Source: Lederbergia galactosidilytica
GTDB taxonomy: Bacteria > Bacillota > Bacilli > Bacillales > Bacillaceae_C
Direction: 5' to 3'
Assembly: GCF_017873565.1 (NCBI RefSeq)
Contig: NZ_JAGGKH010000018.1
Coordinates: 36,998-100,997, forward strand
DNA: 64,000 bases
The notes under the pieces are model-generated. The model was not told the origin of the DNA and did no database searches. It saw nothing but the letters and a program-made list of their open reading frames with translations. Both the position numbers and the translations under genes were made by a program. Shown one piece after another: positions 1 to 9,261 of this stretch (positions are counted from its first letter, which is position 1; each line of letters starts with the position of its first letter).

Positions 1-243
1 TCCTCCAGGTTCTTGCAAGCCTACAACTACCATATTTCCTCGATTAACAGCTAATTGGGGAGAAGCTGATGGATCTTCTGCAGGAATCTGTGTATCTTCG
101 ACAACCTTGGTTGCATTGTCACTCTTTTCTTCAGTTGAATCGTTTTTATTATTTTCTGTTGATGTCTTTCCTGAACTACAGGCAGCGACAATCAAGCTGA
201 ACAGTATCATTATCATTAATAGTACCAATTTCGATTGTTTCAT
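1..243 (-). CDS. Peptide ABC transporter substrate-binding lipoprotein, N-terminal part
   Basis: Only the first 81 codons are in the window; the gene runs off the left edge. The N-terminus is a lipoprotein signal peptide: MKQSK, a hydrophobic stretch, then the lipobox IVAAC with Cys22. A low-complexity Ser/Asn/Glu/Asp linker follows (about residues 23-60). The next visible residues, NMVVVGLQEPGG, resemble the start of the mature OppA/AppA (SBP family 5) fold, which binds oligopeptides outside the membrane for an ABC importer. It lies downstream of the M20 amidohydrolase on the same strand (152 bp gap), so imported peptides and their hydrolysis may be linked. The lipoprotein call is firm; the peptide specificity is inferred from a short stretch. 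Confidence 0.7.
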   Translation of the reverse strand, partial: MKQSKLVLLMIMILFSLIVAACSSGKTSTENNKNDSTEEKSDNATKVVEDTQIPAEDPSASPQLAVNRGNMVVVGLQEPGG

Positions 244-395
244 TTTTTTCATTCCTTTATCTAAAATCATCGTTTTATTTTTAAAAATATTCGGTTAAAA
301 TAATCCACTAAAATTTGCGGACGCTAGGTTCGACCGCAATATTTTTTCATTTCCAAGACCTTTACACAAATATCGCACACATCAATATTTCAGTG

Positions 396-1589
396 TTAAA
401 ATAGATAATGAGCAATAATTTTTACAAATGATCTTTCGATATTTAATAAAGCTCGTTCATCAAAATCAAATTTCGGATGATGATGTGAGTAATGAGTTTG
501 TTCTTTTTCATTCCGTGAACCGACTCTGAAATATGTTCCCGGCTTTTCTTGTAAGAAATAAGAAAAATCCTCTGCCCCCATCGAAGGTTCTAATGGAATA
601 ACAGATTCATCTGAAAATTCTTCTTTGAAAAGAGTTCTTGCAAGTTCAGTTTCTCGCTCATGATTATATAAAGCAGGATAACCTAGTAAATAGTCGATTG
701 AATATTCCGCCCGGAATGCAGCTGTGATTCCTTGCACGATCGAATGGATATCCTCTTTGACTTTCATTCTAATCTTCTCATCAAATGTACGGACAGTTCC
801 TTCGATTTTCGCATTTTCTGCGATCACATTAAAGGCATTTCCAGCTTGAAAAACTCCAACTGTAACAACGGCTGATTGTAGTGGATTCACTTGTCGACTG
901 ACAATTTTTTGTAAAGCATTAATAACCTCACTACCAATTACAATCGAATCAATTGTTTCATGGGGCCTCGCTCCATGACCACCTTTTCCCTTGATCGTAA
1001 TCTCAAATTTATCAACTGCGGCTGAGGTAAAACCTTCTCCCACGGCCACTTGTCCTAATGGGAGGTCAGACGCTAAATGTGCACCAAATACATAATCTAC
1101 TCCATCCAACACATTGTCTTCAATCATAAACTTCGCACCACCTGGTGGTAATTCTTCCGCAGGCTGGAAAATAAAAATGATTTTTCCTTTTAACTTTTCT
1201 CGGAATTGACTTAACACTTGTGCTGTTCCTAATAAAGCAGCCGTATGTCCATCATGGCCACATGCATGCATAATACCAGGCTTTTGTGATTTATACGGTA
1301 CATCTTTTTCATCTTGAATAGGAAGTGCATCGAAATCAGCTCTTAAAGCAATGGTAGGTCCAGGATTTTTCCCTTCAAGTATACCAATTAGTCCATTCCC
1401 ACCAATTTTTGTTTTGACCGCTAAATCAAAACTGATTAACTTTTCCTCAATAAACTTAGCTGTTTCTGTCTCCTGAAAAGATAACTCAGGATATTGATGC
1501 ATATATCTTCTCCATTTGATGACTTCTTGCTGATTTCTCTCTAATTCCTCGTAAATTAACGCTAAATCAGTTTGATTTGTCTGTTGCAA
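396..1589 (-). CDS. M20 family amidohydrolase / N-acyl-amino-acid deacylase
   Basis: Cytoplasmic metal-dependent amidohydrolase of the M20/HipO/YxeP family, which removes acyl groups from amino acids or trims peptide-like substrates. With the start used here it is 397 residues, normal for the family. The metal-binding motif MHACGHDGH is at residues 107-115, the conserved PAEE follows near 150, and MGAEDFSYF near 350. The start is TTG at 1589 because GGGAAGGGGAG lies six bases before it; a longer reading would start inside that ribosome binding site. The 3' end is followed by a short GC hairpin (315-339) and then the peptide-binding lipoprotein gene. The exact substrate cannot be read from sequence. 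Confidence 0.88.
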   Translation of the reverse strand: MQQTNQTDLALIYEELERNQQEVIKWRRYMHQYPELSFQETETAKFIEEKLISFDLAVKTKIGGNGLIGILEGKNPGPTIALRADFDALPIQDEKDVPYKSQKPGIMHACGHDGHTAALLGTAQVLSQFREKLKGKIIFIFQPAEELPPGGAKFMIEDNVLDGVDYVFGAHLASDLPLGQVAVGEGFTSAAVDKFEITIKGKGGHGARPHETIDSIVIGSEVINALQKIVSRQVNPLQSAVVTVGVFQAGNAFNVIAENAKIEGTVRTFDEKIRMKVKEDIHSIVQGITAAFRAEYSIDYLLGYPALYNHERETELARTLFKEEFSDESVIPLEPSMGAEDFSYFLQEKPGTYFRVGSRNEKEQTHYSHHHPKFDFDERALLNIERSFVKIIAHYLF

Positions 1590-1817
1590 GATGAGCTCCC
1601 CTTCCCTCAAAACCTATTAAACTCATAGGAATTAATAACTTTGATTTATTGTATGGCATATTCTAAAAATTTTCAACTGTTTTTTTCTAAAAATTTTAAT
1701 ATATAGCAAAAACTTGATACTGCCGATAATAGAAGAAACTTACTCGTTTTACATAATCATATATTCCCAGGTAAGTTAGTGACTTTATCTCTAGTAAAAA
1801 ACTACTCCTTGAAACAA

Positions 1818-1853
1818 AAAGAACGAAGAATGCCATTCCACTCTTCGTTCTTT
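1818..1853 (-). terminator. Rho-independent terminator of the MATE locus
   Basis: Perfect 12-bp stem: AAAGAACGAAGA (1818-1829) pairs with TCTTCGTTCTTT (1842-1853), with a 12-nt loop. It lies about 65 bp beyond the 3' end of the MATE pseudogene, and U-rich sequence flanks both sides. No gene is supported between the MATE stop and the M20 gene. Confidence 0.75.
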
Positions 1854-1916
1854 CTTTGTTAAGATTTACGGGCCAGCTCCCTACTGAACGGAAAATTCTC
1901 CCCCAAATTTGGTCCT

Positions 1917-3313
1917 TCACATTTTATCTTTACTAAATGCAGGTTCTGTCACCCGATTTGTAATTATCTTAGGCTTTTCTGACCGAATAAGCTCGATCCA
2001 TTTAAATTTCAAGGCCAAATAAATAAATAGAACTGTAAATCCCTCAGCTAATGGAAAGACTAACCAAATGGTATCAGGCCCAAAGAAATTAGGTAATACC
2101 CATAGTAAGGGAATAAATAAAAACAGGCTTCGACATAAGGTAATCCATGTAGCAATACGAATCTTTCCAATAGATTGATAATATTCTACAAAGACCATGT
2201 TGATTCCTAAAAATAGATATCCTGCAAAAAAATAGGAGATCCCCATTTTTGTATAATCAACAACTTCCGAAATTTCAATTCCAAATAAGCTAATAATCCA
2301 GCCTCTCCCTATCAAGCCAATCATAAATACGGCTGCTCCCAGACTTATCCCTGTGATGATAGCCATTCGAATAAACTGTTTCATGCGCGAATAAAGATTT
2401 GCACCATAATGGTAACTTGTAATAGGTTGAAGAGCTGTGCCAATCCCAATAAAGAGCATAATAAACACTGTATGCATATAGTTTACTACAGCATAAGCTA
2501 CAATCCTACTTCCCCAACAAAATGACTAAATGTTACATTGAATCCAACCATCATCACAGCGGCCGAGCCCTCCACAATGAAACTCGGAAAACCAATCGAA
2601 AAGATGTTACCTAGTAAGGATATATCGAGTTTTGTATGAGAGTATCCTAATTGCTTTTTCCTCGTTAAAAAGTGGGTAAGTAAAGCAAGAATTCCAATGA
2701 AGGTACCAATAACAGTTGCGTAAGCCGCTCCTTTAACACCCCAATGAAAAATAAAGATAAATAGATAATTTAAAATTATATTCACAACAGATGTTACAAT
2801 TAATCCTGTCATCGCGAGCGCAGGATTTCCATCATTTCGAATAAAAATACTTAAAATATTTTCAAGTACAAAGACAAGCCCAAACAATAAGATAATGTGT
2901 AGATAATCGTCAACATAAGTAATAATCGAATCGTTTGCCCCAAATACATAAGCAAGTCGTTTTTCAAACATTAGACAAAATGCAATAATTAATCCTGTTG
3001 TAGCAATCGCCAAAATGATTGAATGTGTAAATATCTTTTTTGCGCGGACATGATTATTTTGACCAAGTGCAATAGAATATAGTGTGGCACCCCCCATGCC
3101 AATCCATAAAGAAACAGATAAAATGACCGAGTATATTGGAACCGCAATATTTACACCTGCCAACCCTTTTTCCCCAACACCATGGCTGACGAATAGACCA
3201 TCGATTAAAATATTGATCGCCATTAAAACCATGCCAAATAAAGAGGGAATTAAATATTGCATAAATAGTTTACGAGGCTCTGTCGTTTGCATCTTTGAAT
3301 GATTCTTTCCCAT
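1917..3313 (-). pseudogene. MATE family multidrug/Na+ antiporter, split by a one-base frameshift
   Basis: Two adjacent reading frames together make one MATE transporter of about 460 residues, the normal family size. The first (from ATG 3313) has the family start, with helices containing IDGLFVSHGVGEKGLAGVNIA, and ends at a TAG after FVGEVGL near 2490. The second frame continues the protein without a gap as VAYAVVNYM and then HTVFIMLFIGIGTALQP, down to 1917. Restoring one base near 2491-2498 makes the two frames continuous. MATE proteins export cationic drugs using Na+ or H+. It is divergent from a MerR regulator, a usual arrangement for inducible drug efflux. Either the gene is truly broken or the frameshift is a sequence error; the rest shows no decay. 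Confidence 0.85.
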
Positions 3314-3429
3314 TTAAATACCACCTAAAATATCGTTCTTTGAAGTCTGCTCCGTTTATTCAATATTTTTCTATGTTATGATAATAAGGTATTCGGTTAT
3401 CGTATAGTCAAGAGTGAAGAGGTGGAAAA

Positions 3430-4251
3430 TTGGAGACTACAAAAAAATTATTTACGACCGGAGAATTTGCTGATTTATGTGGTGTAAAAAAACAAACATT
3501 TTTTCATTATGATGATATTGGTCTATTAAAACCAGAGCATAAAGATGAAAAAGGGTATCGCTATTATTCCGTTCAACAAACGGAAGTTTTTAGCGTGATT
3601 GAGATGTTAAAGGAAATTGGTATGTCTTTAGCGGAAATTAAGGACTTTTTACATCTCAAAAGCCCTAAGGAAACCATCGAATTATTAGCGGAAAAAGAAG
3701 AAGCAATGAAGATAAAAATTGCAAAAATGCAGCGTACTCAACAAATCATTCAACATAAGAAAAAACAAATAGAGGCGGCATTAAAGTTGGATTTTGATCG
3801 TTTATTAATTGAAGAATTAGGAGAAGAAAATTATATTTTAAGTGAAAATATTTTAAATTGCTCAGATAAAGAATTCACAAAATCGATAATGGCATTTATT
3901 AAATATACAAAACAAGAAGAAATGGATATCGGTTATCCTATTGGTGGGTTAATTCGTCAGAAACAAATAGAGGCTGCCGATTATTGGAATTATTCGCATT
4001 TTTATATGCGTGTAGATCAACTTATGGTTGAAGAACCCTTTATTAAAAAAGCCGGAAAATATGTAATTGCCTATCATAAGGGGAGCTATATGACAATTCA
4101 AGATACGTATGAAGAAATAAATGCGTATTTGAATGAGAATGGTTATTCCATTTGTGGTGATAGCTTTGAGGAGTATGTAATGGATGAAGTAAGTGTTAGT
4201 GGTGAAGAAAATTACGTGACTAAAATCATGATACAAGTAGAAGAAAAGTAA
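3430..4251 (+). CDS. MerR family transcriptional activator, BmrR-like
   Basis: 273-residue one-component regulator. Residues about 8-75 are a MerR winged helix (TTGEFADLCGVKKQTFFHYD, then GLLKPEHKDEKGYRYYS). A long coiled-coil dimerisation helix covers about 80-125, and a C-terminal GyrI-like effector domain about 150-270, as in drug-sensing BmrR. Start is TTG at 3430, five bases after the ribosome binding site GAGGTGG. It is divergent from the MATE efflux gene and probably activates it in response to a drug ligand; with that target frameshifted, the regulator may now lack a working partner. Family confident; ligand unknown. Confidence 0.88.
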   Translation: METTKKLFTTGEFADLCGVKKQTFFHYDDIGLLKPEHKDEKGYRYYSVQQTEVFSVIEMLKEIGMSLAEIKDFLHLKSPKETIELLAEKEEAMKIKIAKMQRTQQIIQHKKKQIEAALKLDFDRLLIEELGEENYILSENILNCSDKEFTKSIMAFIKYTKQEEMDIGYPIGGLIRQKQIEAADYWNYSHFYMRVDQLMVEEPFIKKAGKYVIAYHKGSYMTIQDTYEEINAYLNENGYSICGDSFEEYVMDEVSVSGEENYVTKIMIQVEEK

Positions 4252-4272
4252 ACTATCTACTTTTCTTCTACT
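4236..4272 (+). terminator. Terminator after the MerR gene
   Basis: Perfect 15-bp inverted repeat: AGTAGAAGAAAAGTA (4236-4250) and TACTTTTCTTCTACT (4258-4272) with a 7-nt loop. The MerR stop codon lies inside the left arm. It sits between the converging MerR (+) and MFS (-) genes and can serve both. Confidence 0.75.
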
Positions 4273-4376
4273 CATTTTCCCAACAGCAATTCTACACTGT
4301 CCAAACTTTCGAAAATGAGAAACAGATATTATCCTGGGAAATATCCTAATTAATACAGAACCACTAATAAGAACTG

Positions 4377-5588
4377 TTACATCACAGCCACTTCCGTTGA
4401 AGACGATGCCCTTTGTTTCAAACTTAACATAACGATAAAGGAGATAATATATAGAGCAGCTAGGTAGATCATGGCTGTCATCATATTATAGTTTTGCAAG
4501 AGGTAGCCAACTAGGATCGGTGAAAATCCGCCTAAGGCTCTACCGAAGTTAAAAATCGTGTTTGTTGCCGTACTTCGAATATGAACAGGATAATAGCGGC
4601 TAATCAAGGCGCCATACCCAGCAAACATCCCATTTGAGAAAAAGCCAACGATCGCACCGCCAATTAATACGCCAGCACTTCCCGTTGCAAAAGAGTATAA
4701 AAAGACTGCACTTGCGGATGCAAGTAGAAAAATTCCAAAGGACCGTTTGGCACCTAATCGATCCATAAATTGCCCAAAAGTCAACATACCAATAATCATG
4801 CCAATAGCCGTGCTAATCGTCCATAATGCTGAGCTTGATACAGATAATCCTTGTGATTTTTGCAACATGGATGGCAACCAAATCATCAGCCCATTATATC
4901 CCGCTATTTGAACAGTCGCCATAATGGCAAGGGCCAGGGTGGTGAGCGTTGTTCTTGGTGTACGAAACAGCTCACGTAACTTCCCTTCTTTTTGTTTCAG
5001 GCTGGTCTCGTCCTCCTGTTGTGAAGCTAACCATTCTGGTGATTCTTTTAGATTCTTTCGAACAATAAAGGCAAAAACTACTGGAATTATGCCCACAAAG
5101 AATAATGCCCTCCACCCTAGAATCGGAAGAATCATCGCACTTAATAGCGCCGCGAGAATAACACCAATTTGTGCTCCAACACTTACGTAAGAAGAAACCC
5201 TTCCTTGCTTGTTTTTGGGCCACGCCTCTGCGACGAGAGCCATTCCGATACCATATTCACCACCTGCACCAATGCCAGCAATGAAACGAAATATATAAAT
5301 TTGTTCAATATTCGTAGCCAATCCCGTTAAAGCTGTTCCAATCGCAAACAAAAATACAGTATACGTAAAGATTCGAACGCGACCAAACTTATCTGCCAAA
5401 ATCCCGAAGATAATTCCTCCAAGCAGCATGCCAATATTCGTAATCGATGAAATAAATCCACCTGTTGCTAAATCAATATGGAACTCCGCGACGATCATGG
5501 ACATGGCAAATGAAATAAACATTATATCCATGCCTTCCAGTGTTAAACCAGCCATAGAGGCGACTACTGTTTTCCGTTGATAATTCAT
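4377..5588 (-). CDS. MFS transporter, aromatic-acid/niacin permease-like
   Basis: 403-residue, 12-helix major facilitator. The signature between helices 2 and 3 is GILADKFGRVRIF, and helices 4-5 carry GAGGEYGIGMALVAEAWP, typical of the AAHS/sugar-porter-like branch that includes B. subtilis NaiP (YceI). The central cytoplasmic loop is charged (about 185-210), and the second half has GQFMDRLGAKRSF. It would import an organic acid or similar small solute by proton symport. No enzyme gene next to it suggests the substrate. Start ATG at 5588. Confidence 0.85.
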   Translation of the reverse strand: MNYQRKTVVASMAGLTLEGMDIMFISFAMSMIVAEFHIDLATGGFISSITNIGMLLGGIIFGILADKFGRVRIFTYTVFLFAIGTALTGLATNIEQIYIFRFIAGIGAGGEYGIGMALVAEAWPKNKQGRVSSYVSVGAQIGVILAALLSAMILPILGWRALFFVGIIPVVFAFIVRKNLKESPEWLASQQEDETSLKQKEGKLRELFRTPRTTLTTLALAIMATVQIAGYNGLMIWLPSMLQKSQGLSVSSSALWTISTAIGMIIGMLTFGQFMDRLGAKRSFGIFLLASASAVFLYSFATGSAGVLIGGAIVGFFSNGMFAGYGALISRYYPVHIRSTATNTIFNFGRALGGFSPILVGYLLQNYNMMTAMIYLAALYIISFIVMLSLKQRASSSTEVAVM

Positions 5589-6126
5589 GTAGCTTTTCCA
5601 CCCTTCAGTGTTTGTTTATGTTGGCAAAATTTTCTCGTTGGTTTGAAGGAATGGTCTTTGATGATGATTCAAATAAACATCTCCATTCTCTTTTCAAGCC
5701 TCACAGGACGTTGTTTAAAAGAGATTAAACTTGTCTCAAATAAGCAAAATAAATACCCTTTTATCACAGAGGACAAAAGGGCATAAAAACATAGATATAT
5801 AGAAACACATCTATATATTCGTCCTTTTCGGCCTCTCGGGACCGGTTTAAAGGCTATATATTTGCTCCATATAATAGCATGTTTAAAAAATATTATCAAC
5901 GGAAAATACTTTCAAACCAATTACTATGATCATGCAACATTATGGATATTCGCTTTTTTCTATTTCTTTTGATGAAGGAGTTGATACCTCTTTTCATATC
6001 ATCTCCCCTAAAAACAATGAGATGAAGACATTTGAAAATCTTACTAGAGAGCAAGTCGCTAAAGATGATAGAGTTAAAGTCCCCCAGATCTGGAAGACTT
6101 TATATAAAACATCATTCATTATTTTT
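5589..6126. other. Intergenic stretch, no supported gene
   Basis: Holds a weak hairpin, CCCTTTT (5756-5762) with AAAAGGG (5775-5781). A plus-strand ORF from 5926 runs antisense into the 3' end of the next gene, has no ribosome binding site, and is not accepted as a gene. Confidence 0.5.
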
Positions 6127-7395
6127 TCAATATTCCCCTCCAGGGTACAGCGTCACGGAATAAAGCCGTTTTTCCTGTGCCAATGCCTTCTCATTTGCTA
6201 TCGATAGATTGGATGGTTTACTTCCATAAATATAGGCATAATTATCATGATAGATCACTACATTCACATATCCACTCCCAAATAAGTCAGCATGGACGAC
6301 ATATCCATCTTCGGGAAATTGTACAATAGGATTCATAAACCCATCATATAAAGTCGGATTAACTCCTCCTCCCCTCCTATAAGCCAAAATATAATCTAAT
6401 TCGTGATCATCCCAATCCCTCATCGTTTCAATAATGGTGAGCCATCCTTTTGTTTGACGATCTTCTTTCCAAATTTCTTTTCCATTTGAATCTAATAGAA
6501 ATAAACCATCTTTTCCCATTTCGTTACCACGTATAATCCGATCAAGTCCAGCTATTTGCAATCCGGGTAAATCGTCTCGAAATTTTCCTAAACTAACATG
6601 CTGTGATTCAACCGACCCTTTATATCGCCACAACTCTTTCCCAGAGTAGTCATACATCACAGTCACACTACCACCAATAACAATCTGATGATCATTAGAT
6701 ATTGCGGGATTTACTTTTCCTACCCATATACAATCAGCATGGTCTGCCAAATTGGCACAGGACCATATTTTTTCTCCGTCCGCATTTAAAAAATCATAAC
6801 CAGCCATTACCTCATCCCGACCATCTCCATCAAAATCAAAAACCCAAGGAAAATGACCAACATTGCCTTTATACGTCCATAACAATTGGAAATCTTTATT
6901 CATTGCCCATAGTTGTTGATAGCGATCCTTCAAAATGATATCTTGAGGAAATTTTCCTCCCGTCAGATTGGCAATAATGATACAATCATGAGCATATTCA
7001 GCTGGTAGGTCATGCATTTTCTTTATCTTTCCTGTCGCACCTTCTAAAATATAAAACTTCTTATGCATCACACATAGAACTTCATTTTCCCCATCCCCAT
7101 CAATATCGTAAATTTGAACAGGATAATCTGAACCAGGACCACCGGGATTATCAACTGGATTTCCCTTTTGCCATAATACTTCCCCTTCCAAATTAAAAGC
7201 AGTCATCGATTGGATTTGGTGAGGGATATAACGGTCATCAATTCCCCCATCTGGCTGGACCATTAAAATATCCATTTTGCCATTTCCGGTTAAATCTCCA
7301 ACATACATTTTTGTATTTTTCCCGGAAGCAGAAATATCAATCTCTCCTATTAGAAAAGGTTGCTTCGTTTTTCTTACTCCTCCTTCAATACCCAT
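6127..7395 (-). CDS. FG-GAP/VCBS beta-propeller protein, rhamnogalacturonan-lyase-like
   Basis: 422 residues built from repeated propeller blades with calcium-binding loops: GDLTGNGKMDI, YDIDGDGENEVL, FDFDGDGRDEVM, VHADLFGSGY. This repeat style is shared with PL11 rhamnogalacturonan lyases (YesW/YesX), but the protein is about 200 residues shorter and I cannot assign catalytic residues. There is no signal peptide, so it probably acts in the cytoplasm. ATG start at 7395 has an excellent AAAGGAGAA site, placed in the end of the preceding acetylesterase gene (2 bp gap, translational coupling). Its place at the end of the pectin cluster suggests action on rhamnogalacturonan oligosaccharides. Enzyme activity is inference. 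Confidence 0.7.
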   Translation of the reverse strand: MGIEGGVRKTKQPFLIGEIDISASGKNTKMYVGDLTGNGKMDILMVQPDGGIDDRYIPHQIQSMTAFNLEGEVLWQKGNPVDNPGGPGSDYPVQIYDIDGDGENEVLCVMHKKFYILEGATGKIKKMHDLPAEYAHDCIIIANLTGGKFPQDIILKDRYQQLWAMNKDFQLLWTYKGNVGHFPWVFDFDGDGRDEVMAGYDFLNADGEKIWSCANLADHADCIWVGKVNPAISNDHQIVIGGSVTVMYDYSGKELWRYKGSVESQHVSLGKFRDDLPGLQIAGLDRIIRGNEMGKDGLFLLDSNGKEIWKEDRQTKGWLTIIETMRDWDDHELDYILAYRRGGGVNPTLYDGFMNPIVQFPEDGYVVHADLFGSGYVNVVIYHDNYAYIYGSKPSNLSIANEKALAQEKRLYSVTLYPGGEY

Positions 7396-7397
7396 AA

Positions 7398-8060
7398 TTA
7401 TTCTCCTTTCACATAATTGGAAAGTTCGATACTTAAATCATTGATTCCTTGACTCACTAACTTGGCAATTTCATTAGCACCCTTTTCCGTGAAATGGGTG
7501 CAATCCGTTTCATTTACTGCAATCATAAAATAGGAGAAAATTTCATCATATCCAAGTGATGAGAATTTTTTAATGCTCTCTTGCATTAAATCAAACAGCA
7601 GCACATCATTTTCTTCCGCAACTTCTTTCATCGCATTGCAATAATCACCGAAATCGGCGAGAAATTCCCTACGAATATAATGGAGTCTTGCTACAGGTGT
7701 GATTAAAATTGGAATCGCCTTGCGATCACGAGCTATTTGAATATATTGTATTAAATAATCCTTATAATCCTCATAAGGCTCTGTATAGCGTTCAGGCCGT
7801 GATTTCGAAGAGTCATTATGCCCCATTTGGATGAAAAGATAATCATCCTTCTTCAATTGTTTTTCTATCTCTGCTAATCTACCCTCTGTAATAAATGTTT
7901 TCGAGCTTCTACCACCTATCGCATGGTTGAAAAATTGGACATCATCTATAAAATACTTTGAAATACATTGCCCCCAACCAGCCTGTGGGGCTCTACTAGA
8001 GTCATAAGTTTGAACCGTTGAATCTCCAGCTAAATAAACATTGATTTTCCTCTTCTCCAA
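7398..8060 (-). CDS. SGNH/GDSL rhamnogalacturonan acetylesterase
   Basis: 220-residue SGNH hydrolase of the RhgT/YesT/YesY family, which removes acetyl groups from rhamnogalacturonan I. Visible blocks: AGDSTVQTY with nucleophile Ser14, GGRSS with oxyanion Gly50, MGHND with Asn82, and the C-terminal DCTHF giving Asp186 and His189. No signal peptide, so it would deacetylate imported oligosaccharides. TTG start at 8060 is nine bases after GAGGAG. It is tightly packed between the YesL-like gene (18 bp) and the propeller gene (2 bp). Confidence 0.88.
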   Translation of the reverse strand: MEKRKINVYLAGDSTVQTYDSSRAPQAGWGQCISKYFIDDVQFFNHAIGGRSSKTFITEGRLAEIEKQLKKDDYLFIQMGHNDSSKSRPERYTEPYEDYKDYLIQYIQIARDRKAIPILITPVARLHYIRREFLADFGDYCNAMKEVAEENDVLLFDLMQESIKKFSSLGYDEIFSYFMIAVNETDCTHFTEKGANEIAKLVSQGINDLSIELSNYVKGE

Positions 8061-8078
8061 TTCACAACACTCCTCATA

Positions 8079-8720
8079 TTATGCCTGTTTTTCTTGTAGT
8101 TTAGCTTGTTTATATTCTAATCTCATAAATGTTCGATAGGTAATCCACATTAAAACGAAACTTGATAAACTCGCACCCATCAAGAAAATAAATACCGGTA
8201 GTATGAAAAATATATAATACAGTGTCAAACAGGCTGCAATCGCATAAAGCGTGCGGAATGGTTGGTAAAGAGCCATCAAAATTGCATTTTTAAAATAAAC
8301 AAAAAGTTTATTTTCATATTGAACATAGATGGGAAAAATATAAATTAACATGACCCCATAGATAACGGTCGCCACCAATAGAATAAACTGACTAAAAGCG
8401 GTGATCCATTCCCCATCTAACTCTAAAAAGTTCCAGTTGACATAAAGCATATAAGCGATCATGAGGAGAATAACCCCTAAGATATTCGCCTTCAAAAATT
8501 CACTTTTAAAGGTTTCCCAAAATGTTTTAAAAACAGGTAGATCATCCCTCCCCATCGCCCAATGACGAAAAATAGTGTACATCGCTACTGTACTCGGTCC
8601 CAAACCAAAAATGATCAATCCGAGTAATGTAAAACAGATCCAGAGTGCATTCACATAAAGCAAAAGTAACACGGTCTCACCAAATTGATAAAAGTTGTTA
8701 AAAAGTTTGTTTTCAAACAA
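8079..8720 (-). CDS. yesL: YesL-like DUF624 membrane protein
   Basis: 213 residues with about five hydrophobic helices (roughly 15-45, 70-95, 105-130, 145-170, 172-195). The N-terminus, ending in FGLGPSTVAMYTIFRHWAMG, is typical of DUF624/YesL. Members almost always sit in plant-polysaccharide clusters with LplB/LplC-type ABC transporters, as here; their biochemical role is not established. TTG start at 8720 follows AAAGGAGGG. The stop is 18 bp from the acetylesterase start, consistent with one operon. Confidence 0.85.
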   Translation of the reverse strand: MFENKLFNNFYQFGETVLLLLYVNALWICFTLLGLIIFGLGPSTVAMYTIFRHWAMGRDDLPVFKTFWETFKSEFLKANILGVILLMIAYMLYVNWNFLELDGEWITAFSQFILLVATVIYGVMLIYIFPIYVQYENKLFVYFKNAILMALYQPFRTLYAIAACLTLYYIFFILPVFIFLMGASLSSFVLMWITYRTFMRLEYKQAKLQEKQA

Positions 8721-9261
8721 AAGCTATCCCTCCTTTCTTCCAGTTATAAACGGGGGTGCCTCCAGAAGATCTTTTTCACCGTCTTCAGAAGTTATGAAGC
8801 TAACCAACTAAACTATCTTCGATTCTTAGCAATTTGCTTTGCGGAGATTGATTCATCATGCTTGTTTTTATCGGTGATCGAAAATAGTATGGGACGGATA
8901 TCGCAAATGAATATGCTCCCTTTCCGCCCTTGCTCCAGGTTGTGTTTTATGCAGGTGTTAAGCAGTAAGAAAGTAGTGCTGGCGAAGCACAAAAGATTGC
9001 TCTTTAGGCTTGCCGCCAGACTGCGCGAAATTAATCTATGATGCAGCTCCTAATGGCTCATCAAGGCTTTTGCTAAGAGCCGAATAACTATATCATTAGC
9101 AAAATTTTATTGTTTTTTTGATCGAAAAAGCAGCCTGCATATACGAAAACTCTCTCAGGAGATCGCAAGGTCCTGGAAAGCGCAACCTGCTCGCTTTCCA
9201 ACTTCAGTAGCCCTTTTTGCTCCTCGTTGGTCTTACATATTCCGTTCATTAGGATGACTGA
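8721..9261. other. 541-bp gap inside the pectin cluster
   Basis: No supported gene. Two hairpins are visible: TTTTGCTAA (9068-9076) with TTAGCAAAA (9096-9104), followed on the plus strand by a T-rich run, and TGGAAAGCG (9174-9182) with CGCTTTCCA (9192-9200). Locally it is more GC-rich than the neighbouring spacers. It splits an otherwise compact gene cluster, so it may be an inserted or decayed element. Confidence 0.5.

Noticed and set aside
1696..1920. 74-codon minus-strand ORF after the MATE pseudogene
   Set aside because: It spans the terminator hairpin at 1818-1853 and has no homology or site.
5926..6207. 93-codon plus-strand ORF
   Set aside because: No ribosome binding site, no recognised family, and its last third is antisense to the conserved beta-propeller gene.
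8685..9041. 118-codon plus-strand ORF
   Set aside because: Antisense to the YesL start and then through a gap with hairpins; Cys- and Arg-rich chance translation.
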